Shown in pieces: positions 1-7,683 of a DNA stretch of 64,000 bases. Within the stretch, counting starts at the first letter, position 1. Each line of letters begins with the position of its first letter. Origin of the DNA: GWE2-40-63 sp050179685 (lineage in GTDB: Bacteria; Bacteroidota; Bacteroidia; Bacteroidales; SZUA-534); the NCBI GenBank assembly GCA_050179685.1, contig JBFXEW010000023.1:1-64000 (forward strand), read 5' to 3'. The notes below the pieces were generated by a model. The model was not told where the DNA came from and searched no databases. It saw only the letters and a program-made list of their open reading frames with translations. Made by a program: the position numbers and the translations under genes.

Positions 1-123
1 CATCCGTTCCATACAAATATTCGCTTTTTCCAATGGTTTAAAGAACCGCCGTATACGAGACCCGTACGTACGGTGGTGTGAGAGGTTCTCCGCTAGGCTT
101 TGCCTAGCGGCTGCCTACTCGAT
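1..123 (+). mobile_element. Group II intron, 3' end (truncated by window edge)
   Basis: The left edge carries the last part of a group II intron: a domain V hairpin at about 44-78, then a domain VI hairpin with perfect arms CCGCTAGGC and GCCTAGCGG (91-111), and the typical 3' end CTACTCGAT at about 115-123. The A of CTACTC is a good candidate for the branch-point adenosine. The reverse-transcriptase ORF and the 5' end would lie left of the window and are not seen. The boundary is placed by family resemblance and could be off by one or two bases. The intron ends 16 bases from the stop codon of the convergent gene at 140-682. Confidence 0.85.
44..78 (+). ncRNA. Group II intron domain V catalytic hairpin
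   Basis: A 9-bp lower stem (ACCGCCGTA at 45-53 with TACGGTGGT at 69-77, one G-T wobble), a two-base bulge (CG, 67-68) and a 4-bp upper stem (TACG/CGTA) closing a short loop. This is the size and layout of domain V, the active-site element of group II introns. The pairing is read directly from the sequence; ribozyme identity rests on the match to the family pattern. Confidence 0.85.
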
Positions 124-139
124 TAGCAATAGGCCTTTA

Positions 140-682
140 TTATCCATTCAATTCTAATCGTTTATAATAATATCCAGAAATCTTGTTTATATTATTCCAT
201 GCTGATTTTGAAGGAATATAAAATTCAAATAATCGTTCTTTTCCATTTTCAGTTATTTGAATATAATTTTCTAACCCTTTTTGATAATTCGTTCCAAGTT
301 TTATAGACGCTTCAACTAAAGAACTTCGGTTTTGACCTTCATATCCTGCTAAATCAATTCGTATTTCTGATATATTTTTGATTTCAATATTTTCAACTCT
401 TCCTAAAAGGTCGATTGTTATGAATTCTGTATTAAAACCAATCTTCCCTATTACATTTTTAACATTCGATGAAAACGATAAAAAAGCAATACATATTCCA
501 AACAGTCCTAATGCAATACCGATAATTATTTTCTTATAGATTATGAATTGAAAACTATTTTCATAATAAATAGCAAGTCCAAATATTATTATTGAAAGAA
601 AAAATCCGCCGATTGCATAACCTTTAAGTGGCTTTCTTTTTTTACTTATTAACTCATAAGATATTACTTTTGATTCTTCCAT
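140..682 (-). CDS. Hypothetical two-TM membrane protein
   Basis: A 180-aa protein of unknown function. A short charged N-terminus is followed by two hydrophobic helices at about residues 22-40 and 48-70. A soluble C-terminal domain of about 105 residues is rich in beta-prone segments. This layout resembles bacterial PH-like or YcxB-type membrane proteins, but no family motif is clear enough to name. It starts at an ATG and sits 44 bases downstream of another small membrane-protein gene on the same strand, so the two are probably co-transcribed. Its base composition is more AT-rich than the housekeeping genes to the right, in keeping with an accessory gene. Confidence 0.7.
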   Translation of the reverse strand: MEESKVISYELISKKRKPLKGYAIGGFFLSIIIFGLAIYYENSFQFIIYKKIIIGIALGLFGICIAFLSFSSNVKNVIGKIGFNTEFITIDLLGRVENIEIKNISEIRIDLAGYEGQNRSSLVEASIKLGTNYQKGLENYIQITENGKERLFEFYIPSKSAWNNINKISGYYYKRLELNG

Positions 683-726
683 GTAATTCTACGATTCTTT
701 TCTAAATGGCTTAAATTTAATTGTTT

Positions 727-903
727 TCAGTTAAATGCTTTAACCAAAATTATCAAACCACACACTATCAATCCAATCGAACCAATAAAAATTTGAGTAT
801 CTAATCCCATTGAGCTTTGGTAGTTATTTAATTTAAGTTTAATGAAATAAACAATTCCACCTAAGCCCAAACAAATTGATAAAAATCCAAATACAACATT
901 CAT
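727..903 (-). CDS. Small two-TM hypothetical protein (58 aa)
   Basis: A 58-aa reading frame from an ATG at 901-903 to a TGA at 727-729. The product has two hydrophobic stretches, residues 2-22 (starting MNVVFGFLSI) and about 38-55, separated by a short polar segment that includes KLKLNNYQSS. That is the pattern of a small helical-hairpin membrane protein. It lies 44 bases upstream of the 180-aa membrane protein on the same strand, suggesting a two-gene unit. No function can be assigned. Confidence rests on the clean hairpin-like hydrophobicity and the neighbour, not on a recognised family. Confidence 0.6.
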   Translation of the reverse strand: MNVVFGFLSICLGLGGIVYFIKLKLNNYQSSMGLDTQIFIGSIGLIVCGLIILVKAFN

Positions 904-1141
904 AATATTAAAATTGGTACGTTCTATCTTGGCTTATTGCTAACTACCAAATAAACCTACCCCAACTCCCTTTATCCTCTTAAACCGGTGTGTTTGATTT
1001 AAGAATTGGTGCAGTTTGGTATATATATTTTGGTCATTACTTACCAAAACTATAAAATTATTTGTAAAACAAGGTGTTTTTTCTTATTCATTTAAACCGC
1101 TTGTATTCAACCAAAGAGCAATTAGCAATGAACTATGAACA

Positions 1142-1169
1142 GTGAATAACGAATAGTGAATAACGAATA
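1142..1169. repeat. Tandem repeat, 14 bp x 2
   Basis: Two perfect adjacent copies of GTGAATAACGAATA (1142-1155 and 1156-1169), preceded by a degenerate relative (AATGAACTATGAACA). Probably the product of replication slippage. Confidence 0.85.
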
Positions 1170-1212
1170 GCCCCAAATTAGTAAGCAGTTAGCAGTCTTT
1201 TGTCTTTTGTTT

Positions 1213-1245
1213 GTGATTCTGTTATTCTGTGATACAGTAATCCGG
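1213..1245 (-). repeat. Short-word intergenic repeat, copy 1
   Basis: Read on the minus strand, this stretch uses the same 7-9 nt words (GGATTACTG, ATCACAGAATAACAGAAT) as spacers inside the his operon. The 18-mer at 1216-1233 is the exact reverse complement of 18323-18340, and the word at 1235-1243 is the reverse complement of 15317-15325. Confidence 0.6.
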
Positions 1246-1504
1246 TAACCAGTAACAAGAAACCAGCAAACAGGCCTAGGTTCAGCAATTGCGCCCCTGC
1301 GTCTTTGCGGTCTAATTTCTAACCTCCAGAAACAAGAAACAAGAAACCAGTCTCCAGCCCCCAGTGGAAGCCTACAGCCAATGAGCAATGAATAATTAAC
1401 AAAAAATCAAGGAACAAGTCGTCCTGAGTCTTCTGTCTTGGGTCTTAAGTCTTGCATCTTTGACCTTCAAGCGAAACAAAAAAGAATGAAAATAAAGCAG
1501 CAGG

Positions 1505-1536
1505 GTTTAATACACATGATAATATTTTTACATTTG
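1505..1536 (+). promoter_or_regulatory. Probable promoter of ftsE
   Basis: TACATTTG at 1529-1536 fits the Bacteroidota -7 element TAnnTTTG exactly. A weak -33 match (GTTTA, 1505-1509) lies about 20 bases upstream. The ftsE start codon is 28 bases downstream. Predicted from consensus only. Confidence 0.5.
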
Positions 1537-1564
1537 TCAGATTAAGCAATGCATCGTAAAAATT

Positions 1565-2308
1565 ATGACAGATTCAAAAATCATTATCCAGTTAAAGAAT
1601 GCAACCATTGCGCATCCCGACAATGTGGTGCTAACCAATATAGATTTTGAAGTAAGCCGGGGCGAATTTGTTTACCTGATTGGTCGTACGGGCAGCGGAA
1701 AAAGTTCGCTGTTAAAAACCTTTTATGCTGAACTGCCCTTGCTCAGGGGCGAAGGAACAGTAGCCGGATATGAACTAAAAAAACTAAAAACCCGACAGGT
1801 TCCCTACCTGCGTCGTAATCTGGGCATTGTTTTTCAGGATTTTCAGTTGCTCACCGATCGCTCGGTTTACGAAAACCTGCTGTTTGTGTTAAAAGCCACC
1901 GGATGGAAAAAGAAAGCCGACATGCACAAGCGGATAACCGAAGTTCTTGAAAAGGTGGGTCTGACTTATAAAGAATACAAAATGCCACACGAACTATCGG
2001 GTGGTGAGCAACAACGCGTGGTTATTGCCCGGGCCCTGCTCAACAATCCCGATTTGATACTGGCCGATGAACCTACCGGAAACCTTGATCCGGAATCGTC
2101 GGAAGGATTGCTGCGCCTCTTACTCGAGATTAGCAACAACGGACAGGCCGTGGTTTTTGCCACCCACGATTACAACTTATTGAATAAATTTCCTGCACGG
2201 ATAGTGGAATGCAAAGACAGCAAATTGATTGAATACAACAATCAACTTGCCGCGCAGCCTGATGAGGATATACCGCAAGCCCCTGACGAGGAAATAGAAC
2301 TGTTGTAA
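1565..2308 (+). CDS. ftsE: Cell-division ABC transporter ATP-binding protein FtsE
   Basis: A 247-aa ABC ATPase. The Walker A motif GRTGSGKS lies at residues 40-47, the signature LSGGEQQR at 144-151, Walker B LILADEP at 164-170 and the switch histidine at 201 (ATHD). Size and motif wording fit FtsE, which works with the membrane protein FtsX to activate peptidoglycan hydrolases at the division site. ftsX is not beside it, so the assignment rests on sequence resemblance; a LolD-type ABC protein is the main alternative. After the ABC core there is an acidic Pro/Glu-rich tail of about 20 residues ending in EEIELL. The gene follows a repeat-rich spacer with a plausible promoter. Confidence 0.8.
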   Translation: MTDSKIIIQLKNATIAHPDNVVLTNIDFEVSRGEFVYLIGRTGSGKSSLLKTFYAELPLLRGEGTVAGYELKKLKTRQVPYLRRNLGIVFQDFQLLTDRSVYENLLFVLKATGWKKKADMHKRITEVLEKVGLTYKEYKMPHELSGGEQQRVVIARALLNNPDLILADEPTGNLDPESSEGLLRLLLEISNNGQAVVFATHDYNLLNKFPARIVECKDSKLIEYNNQLAAQPDEDIPQAPDEEIELL

Positions 2309-2453
2309 CAAGCGTTATTCGTGAGACTTAAATTTCATGAGTTTGCGAAATGAAATTTTCTAGTCGAATCCCGACTTATGTCGGGACTGAAAGCGGGAGC
2401 GAGGGTAAATACCCCGCCTCTTGAGGTTATAATAATATTTTTTTTTTGTAGAT
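2309..2453. other. Spacer with two hairpins after ftsE
   Basis: Contains a perfect 9-bp hairpin AAATTTCAT/ATGAAATTT (2330-2338 and 2350-2358) followed by TTTTC, and a 7-bp hairpin TCCCGAC/GTCGGGA (2369-2375 and 2380-2386). The first could terminate ftsE transcription. The second resembles a small dispersed palindrome. Confidence 0.5.
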
Positions 2454-2511
2454 ACCCTGTCTTCATGCAGCGGGGAGCTTCATCGACTTGTTAAGCTCCA
2501 CAGGCATTTTT
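2454..2511 (+). terminator. Structured element with T-tract ahead of tlpA-like gene
   Basis: An outer stem CCTGT/ACAGG (about 2455-2459 with 2500-2504) encloses a perfect stem GGAGCTT/AAGCTCC (2474-2480 with 2493-2499), followed by a T-run at about 2507-2513. It looks like an intrinsic terminator or a structured leader for the downstream gene. A T-run also precedes it, so it could act in either direction. No riboswitch class is recognised. Confidence 0.4.
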
Positions 2512-2564
2512 TTCGTTTAAAAACAAATGCTTATATTCACAGAATCATAAAAAAAACTACAAGC

Positions 2565-3086
2565 ATGAAAGTAAAAACGATACTCCTGGTCCTCAGTGTA
2601 ATTCTTTCGGGAAGCCTGCTGGCACAGAATTTAAAGTTGGGCGACAAAGCTCCGGAAATCGTGTTAAAGTCGTTAAATGGCGAGGAATTTAAGCTATCGG
2701 GCTTAAAGGGTCAAATGGTGTTGATTGATTTTTGGGCATCGTGGTGCGTACCCTGCCGCAGAGAAAATCCCAATTTGATTGCCGCTTATAATAAGTATAA
2801 AGATGCCGAGTTTAAAAAGGGTGAAGGATTTACCATTCTTAGCGTGTCGTTGGATATGAAAGCCGATAAATGGGCTGCTGCCATTGAAGAAGACAAAATG
2901 ATTTGGCCCCATCATGCCAGCGATTTAAAAGGATGGCTCAGCCCGGTTTCAAAAGAATACCAGGTAAAAAGTATTCCGGCCAGTTTTTTAATCGATGGTG
3001 AGGGAACCATTGTAGCCATGAACCTTAGAGGCGATGCTTTAGACAAAGAATTGCGCAAACAGAAAAAAGGTTTGTTTGGTTTCTGA
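2565..3086 (+). CDS. Thioredoxin-like (TlpA/ResA-type) periplasmic oxidoreductase
   Basis: A 173-aa protein with an N-terminal signal peptide (residues 1-20, ending LLAQ). The AhpC/TSA-thioredoxin fold carries the redox motif WCVPC (Cys61 and Cys64) and the cis-proline loop SIPAS (Pro138). TlpA/ResA proteins reduce disulfides in the periplasm, for instance in cytochrome c maturation, or act in general thiol turnover; the partner cannot be told from the sequence. It begins after a structured spacer and ends at a strong bidirectional terminator shared with the convergent Cys-rich lipoprotein gene. Two more thiol-related genes follow on the other strand. Confidence 0.85.
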   Translation: MKVKTILLVLSVILSGSLLAQNLKLGDKAPEIVLKSLNGEEFKLSGLKGQMVLIDFWASWCVPCRRENPNLIAAYNKYKDAEFKKGEGFTILSVSLDMKADKWAAAIEEDKMIWPHHASDLKGWLSPVSKEYQVKSIPASFLIDGEGTIVAMNLRGDALDKELRKQKKGLFGF

Positions 3087-3120
3087 AGGATCTTTTAGGA
3101 TTAAAAGTCCATAAACAAAA

Positions 3121-3154
3121 GAGGCCGTCCCCAAAGAAGACGGCCTCTTTTTTT
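3121..3154. terminator. Bidirectional intrinsic terminator
   Basis: Perfect 9-bp arms GAGGCCGTC (3121-3129) and GACGGCCTC (3139-3147) with a 9-nt loop, followed by seven T's on the plus strand. A-rich sequence on the left supplies a U-tract for the minus strand. It sits exactly between two convergent genes. Confidence 0.92.
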
Positions 3155-3165
3155 GTGTTAGTTTT

Positions 3166-3549
3166 TTAGTTCCGGCACAAAACAGCTTCAGCGTGTAGCT
3201 TATCGAGAATTACTTTTGCCTGCTCTGACAGAGCCAGATTTACTGCAGCAATATCTATCGATTTTTTGGTTGAACAACCTTCCATAGCTAAAATTGCATT
3301 GACCAAATCCTCGGGAATTTCGGTACAATCGCCATTGGGGCATTCGTATTCCACTCCATTCAGAACCCAGTGGTCGTCAACGCCGTCAATAGTGCAAATC
3401 TCAGGCATTACCGGAACGGTACAACCATAATCGGGACCTACATCGCCCAATTCGCTTGAACATAAATCTTCTTCAGTAGTTTCGCAGGCTGTAAAAGCAA
3501 AGCCAACTACCATCAGCATCATAACTAAAAATTGAAATCTCTTTTTCAT
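3166..3549 (-). CDS. Cys-rich small lipoprotein, unknown function
   Basis: A 127-aa protein with a lipoprotein signal: a hydrophobic segment and the lipobox FTAC, with Cys22 as the acylation site. The mature part holds seven further cysteines (residues 30, 43, 52, 70, 75, 92 and 125), which suggests a disulfide-stabilised domain outside the cytoplasm, and it is acidic. No family is recognised. It lies next to the DsbA-like gene on the same strand (95-base gap) and faces the TlpA-like gene across a terminator, so it may be a substrate or partner of these redox enzymes (inference). Confidence 0.7.
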   Translation of the reverse strand: MKKRFQFLVMMLMVVGFAFTACETTEEDLCSSELGDVGPDYGCTVPVMPEICTIDGVDDHWVLNGVEYECPNGDCTEIPEDLVNAILAMEGCSTKKSIDIAAVNLALSEQAKVILDKLHAEAVLCRN

Positions 3550-3643
3550 ATCATTTTGTATTTAATTAATTATTGTGCATACTGCTTATTACAAAGTTAG
3601 AAAAAAAACATGAGCCTAAAGCGCCTCTATATCGGCTTAGGAT

Positions 3644-4267
3644 TTATTTTCCATATTCGTTATAAATTATTTGTTGAAATTTAGAAAAATTAAGATAACC
3701 CGTATAGCTTTTGTTATTAATAACAAAAGTTGGCGTTCCTTTAAAACGATTGGCAATAAATGATATTCGGGTTTCATCGAGGTACTGGTCTGCTCCACCC
3801 GCATACATGCATTCGGCATACATGAAATTTCGCTGCACGTATTCCTCAATCAATTCATTAAACGAGTCAGAGAAAACAGCCTCGGGTTCTACCAGCAACA
3901 ATTGATGCATATCGTGATACTTTCCGTTTCGATTTAAACAAACAGCCGATTTATAGGCTTTAACTATTGGGGTTTGATTCGAAAAAAAGACCGGTTTTAA
4001 TACCAGTTGAAGTTGCTTGGTACTGATAAATTCCTGTTCTATTTTGGGGTATTCATCGGTAAAAAACTTCCGGCAGTGACTGCAAAAATAATCGAAAAAT
4101 ACAAACACCTGAACCGGGGCATCTTCTGAACCAAAAACAATATCGTATTCATCCACACTTACCGGTTTTATTAGCTCGGGAGCCACAGGTTTATTGAACC
4201 AATAAAACAAAGCTGCCATTAATAAAACAAGTGCAGATGCTACTATAAAAACCCATCTTTTATTCAT
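3644..4267 (-). CDS. Membrane-anchored DsbA-family thiol oxidoreductase
   Basis: A 207-aa protein with an N-terminal membrane anchor or uncleaved signal (residues 5-24). The thioredoxin-fold domain carries FDYFCSHCRKFF, a CSHC active site at Cys62/Cys65, and a cis-proline loop GTPTF (Pro179). This matches the DsbA/DsbG-type thioredoxin-4 family that forms or isomerises disulfides in exported proteins. Two further cysteines (Cys110 and Cys153) lie in the helical insertion. It is followed on the same strand by the Cys-rich lipoprotein gene, a natural candidate substrate. BdbD-type oxidase is an equivalent reading. Confidence 0.8.
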   Translation of the reverse strand: MNKRWVFIVASALVLLMAALFYWFNKPVAPELIKPVSVDEYDIVFGSEDAPVQVFVFFDYFCSHCRKFFTDEYPKIEQEFISTKQLQLVLKPVFFSNQTPIVKAYKSAVCLNRNGKYHDMHQLLLVEPEAVFSDSFNELIEEYVQRNFMYAECMYAGGADQYLDETRISFIANRFKGTPTFVINNKSYTGYLNFSKFQQIIYNEYGK

Positions 4268-4300
4268 ACAGAATTTCTTATACCAATTCTTTAGTCTTGA

Positions 4301-7300
4301 TTAATTTGTCTCCGTTGTGGTAGCCTCTTCTTTTTTAACCCGGTTTAAATCGGTACTAAAGTTTACAAGCCTTGGATCGAACAATAAGTTCAAGAATGAG
4401 TTTTGTCTGGTAATTGTTTTTTTCATCTTTTCTTTCAGTTTATCGTTATCAAAACCATTCTTTTTTTCGTCGCCCACCTTCATCGAAACCAGGTTTATAC
4501 CATTTCGTTCTACCGTACCTCCATCCTTTTTGTTTTGTTTGGCCTGTTCTTCCATTAATCGTTGCGATTTACCGGTTAACACATCGCCCAGATGCAAGGT
4601 TATATGGTATTCGTAATCTTCGCCCATACTCTGCATGGCCGATGCTGATAAATCGAGCGCATTGCTTACCACATCGGTTTGGGGAATATAGATTTTGTCG
4701 TTCAACATAAATAAACTGGTTTTTAGCGTATTGAAATCCATTTGAGCCAACTCGCGTAAGCCACCAAAAGCTTTCATACTCTCCGACAGTTCCACCAAAG
4801 GCGGATAGTCGTAAACCTTACCATTCTCCAGGGTGAAATGCCCTTTGGCCCGAATGCGGTTTGTTGGAAATGAATCGCCCACAATAAAAGCACGGGCATG
4901 GAATTCGCTGGTTAAAATACCGCTTAGGTTTTCGCTGGTTATTAAGGTGTCGCCCGTGTAGGCTACAAAATTATCGTTTACTACCAATAATTTGTTAACA
5001 TCCAGTTTTTCAATCACATTCTTAATGTCAGCTTTGGGTTCGTCCCAATTGCGGGCATCCAACATAAGCGAAGTATTAATAATTCCGCCACAGGTGGTGA
5101 ATTTAAACTGATCGACAACGTAAAGGCTGTCGGAAACGCGGAACAATCCTGAAATATCTTCCAGAATGTTTTGCTCGTAAATTACTTTATCGACCGACAG
5201 GCTGCCACGAATCAACATATGAGGCAATCCCATCGCCTGAAAATCGGGTATCATACCTGTTGAAGAATCGGCAGGTTCAACTTCCTGGGCTGCCAATAAT
5301 TTTAATGAATCGGCAGTAGCCAGCGAATCGCGCAATTGTGCTAAAGCGGCTGCACTAACATTCATTTTACCCGAAATGGTTTTTGGCTCCGGCTCGGGTT
5401 CCGGTTCTTCGGCTTCGCCCATCAAAGGCAACAAAGCCGCATAATCGATAGTGCCCAAATGCAATTTGGTTTGTACTATCAGCTCCACATCGCGGCGTTC
5501 CTGAATAAAAGCTTTATACAGGTTCCAAACCTGGGTAGAATCGACCAGAAAATCGATACCTACTGCTGAGCCACCTAATTTATTTACTCTTAAAGTATCG
5601 TCGCTGAGCGTAACCTGGCCCGAAAAATTGTTAACCCGGGTAAGCTCATCGGGCAATTCCACATTTATGTTACTGAAACCCAGAGCAAAACTACTGTTTT
5701 CGAAAGCCAAAGCCGGAGCCTGGGTTTCGATGGAATCGAAATTAATGGTACCGGCACTCTTCATGTTAAAAGTTACTCCACCCGACAATTGATTTAATAA
5801 AGTATCGGGCAGCATGGTAAATATTTCGGCCAGATTCAGCTCTACATTGCCTTTAAACTTATAGGTGGGTTGTTCCAGATTTTTCAGATAAACTGCTGCC
5901 GAAACAGTGCTGCTGTCGGTTTCGAGATGGAAGCGCTTTACATCGACGGCCAGTTTATCGAGGCGGTTTACACTACCTTTAAAATAGGTGTCGAGACCGG
6001 TATTTTTAAGTCCCACTTTGTATTCGGGAACCCGCAGATGCAGGTTTTTCACCTGGAAACGTCCGGGCGTATAAATCATCTGTCCGCCAAAGTTTTTTAC
6101 AGAAAGGCTCGAATCCATAATCACATTAAAGTTTTGAAAACTTACCGATGCCGATGAATTCATCAATGCATAATCGGTAAAGTCGTCGGTAATGGAATCG
6201 GGCAACTGTCCTCGGGTTTTCAAATCGGCCAGTACCACCCCGTTAATCGATTCCAGCAAGGAATCGGGAATAAACGAAGCAAAATCGGCTACATTAATTT
6301 TTAGTTTTGTGGATACATCGTAAGCCGGATGATCGATATCGACCACTGTAAACGCCAAATCGACGCTGCTTGAGCCGGTTTCCACATGGATGTTTTTAAA
6401 CTGAACGCTGGTGGTTTTATTGGTGGCCAGCAAGCCGTTGGTTACACTACCGGCAAACGACAGGTTTTTAAGTTCGGGATATTCGGTGGTGCGCACAGCC
6501 CCATCATTCATATACAAATTAACCGAAACCTGAGGTAAAAGGGAATCGATGTAACTGCCTTTAACGGTGCCGTCGAAATTTATTAAACCGGCTACTTTTT
6601 TCACGCCAAATTCTTCGAGCATTTCGGCCGGGGCATATTTAATCAACTCACTCAAATCGATTTTATTTGCTTTAAATGCCAAATCGGTAGCAATGGTATC
6701 GCGTACCAAAGCTGTTCCATTCATCTCAAATTCAAGACCATCGGTAAATAACTGCAATTGGCTGATGGTAGCTAAATCATTTTTGTAATCCACGTCGAAA
6801 CGTAGTTCAGCTTCCTTCATTAAATGCAGGTTGGTGCCGTCAAAAGCGCTGTTATTTACAACAACATTTCCTTCGACAGTTGCGCTGTAGGCTTCGCCCA
6901 GGGCCCGGGCACTCATATTAAGGTGGGGAATGGTTACCTGTGCCCTGGCTTTAAGTGCGGCATCGTTGTAGTTTAATACAATATTTTTAAGGGTCAGTTC
7001 CTTTAAATTAACATTTAAAGGTTCCGAAGGTGTGGTGTCGGTATCGGGTTCTTCGGCCACAGCGGTGGTATCCATCAAAAAATCGAAGTTGGTTCCTCCC
7101 ATCGAGTCAACGGTGTAAGTGGCATAAGTATTTAGTAATTCTACTTTTATAATATCAATCTCACCACTCATTAAGGGTCGGGTTCTAACCGAAACATACA
7201 GTTTTCCGATATAAGCCAGGGTATCGATGCCAGTTTGCGATGAATCGTCGGGATTGGGATATTCGTATGCACCCAGGCACACGTCGTTTAATTCAATGGT

Positions 7301-7495
7301 GGCAAAAGGAAATTTGCGCAGCAGATTAAACGATACATCGCTGATGGTAATTGGCGCATTGACTACCTGCCCTGCTTTTTCAACAGCTAATTTGGCTATC
7401 TTTTTTTCAGAAAGTTTGGCTACAACTATTAATAAAATAATTAAGGCAAAAAGGATGACAAAGAAGTACATCACTATCTTGAGCAGCTTTTTCAT
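4301..7495 (-). CDS. AsmA-family protein
   Basis: A 1064-aa protein with one N-terminal transmembrane helix (residues 8-28) and a very long periplasmic part, rich in beta-repeats with recurring LxLxN-type strands. It has the AsmA N-terminal pattern and an AsmA-like C-terminal region at about residues 850-1010. AsmA/TamB/YhdP relatives are bridge-like proteins implicated in lipid transport and outer-membrane assembly. An acidic Pro/Glu stretch (EPEPEPEP) near residue 700 and a short acidic linker near 145 look like flexible hinges. It ends 33 bases before the DsbA-like gene begins, so the three minus-strand genes 7495-3166 may form one unit. Confidence 0.85.
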   Translation of the reverse strand: MKKLLKIVMYFFVILFALIILLIVVAKLSEKKIAKLAVEKAGQVVNAPITISDVSFNLLRKFPFATIELNDVCLGAYEYPNPDDSSQTGIDTLAYIGKLYVSVRTRPLMSGEIDIIKVELLNTYATYTVDSMGGTNFDFLMDTTAVAEEPDTDTTPSEPLNVNLKELTLKNIVLNYNDAALKARAQVTIPHLNMSARALGEAYSATVEGNVVVNNSAFDGTNLHLMKEAELRFDVDYKNDLATISQLQLFTDGLEFEMNGTALVRDTIATDLAFKANKIDLSELIKYAPAEMLEEFGVKKVAGLINFDGTVKGSYIDSLLPQVSVNLYMNDGAVRTTEYPELKNLSFAGSVTNGLLATNKTTSVQFKNIHVETGSSSVDLAFTVVDIDHPAYDVSTKLKINVADFASFIPDSLLESINGVVLADLKTRGQLPDSITDDFTDYALMNSSASVSFQNFNVIMDSSLSVKNFGGQMIYTPGRFQVKNLHLRVPEYKVGLKNTGLDTYFKGSVNRLDKLAVDVKRFHLETDSSTVSAAVYLKNLEQPTYKFKGNVELNLAEIFTMLPDTLLNQLSGGVTFNMKSAGTINFDSIETQAPALAFENSSFALGFSNINVELPDELTRVNNFSGQVTLSDDTLRVNKLGGSAVGIDFLVDSTQVWNLYKAFIQERRDVELIVQTKLHLGTIDYAALLPLMGEAEEPEPEPEPKTISGKMNVSAAALAQLRDSLATADSLKLLAAQEVEPADSSTGMIPDFQAMGLPHMLIRGSLSVDKVIYEQNILEDISGLFRVSDSLYVVDQFKFTTCGGIINTSLMLDARNWDEPKADIKNVIEKLDVNKLLVVNDNFVAYTGDTLITSENLSGILTSEFHARAFIVGDSFPTNRIRAKGHFTLENGKVYDYPPLVELSESMKAFGGLRELAQMDFNTLKTSLFMLNDKIYIPQTDVVSNALDLSASAMQSMGEDYEYHITLHLGDVLTGKSQRLMEEQAKQNKKDGGTVERNGINLVSMKVGDEKKNGFDNDKLKEKMKKTITRQNSFLNLLFDPRLVNFSTDLNRVKKEEATTTETN

Positions 7496-7683
7496 TGCTA
7501 TAATTTTATAATATTAAAACTTGATATACACTTATTTAGAGTTAATTCTTTGCTGATAAACCAACACCTTTGGTGTTACTATTTTGAATGAATGAAAGAT
7601 AATCAATTTAACGATACCGGCAAAATGCTTTGATCATTGCATCCCGACAAATACTAAATTATTACAGCAGATTTACAGATCTG

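Larger units (their letters stand above)
904..1504. other. Long intergenic region with slippage-like repeats
   Basis: No gene is supported here. 904-1120 is AT-rich and featureless. From about 1122 the sequence becomes a patchwork of short imperfect tandem words: a 14-bp unit twice at 1142-1169, GAAACAA-type 7-mers at about 1329-1349, and GTCTT-rich 8-9 nt words at about 1425-1460. A minus-strand reading frame at 1122-1388 is low-complexity translation of these words and is not credible as a gene. Confidence 0.7.

Noticed and set aside
1122..1388. 88-aa minus-strand ORF
   Set aside because: It runs through low-complexity repeated words, has no family resemblance and no credible protein composition.
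4301..7495. Labelling the large envelope protein as TamB
   Set aside because: Size, single N-terminal helix and C-terminal pattern fit AsmA-like proteins better, and no TamA/BamA-type gene is adjacent.
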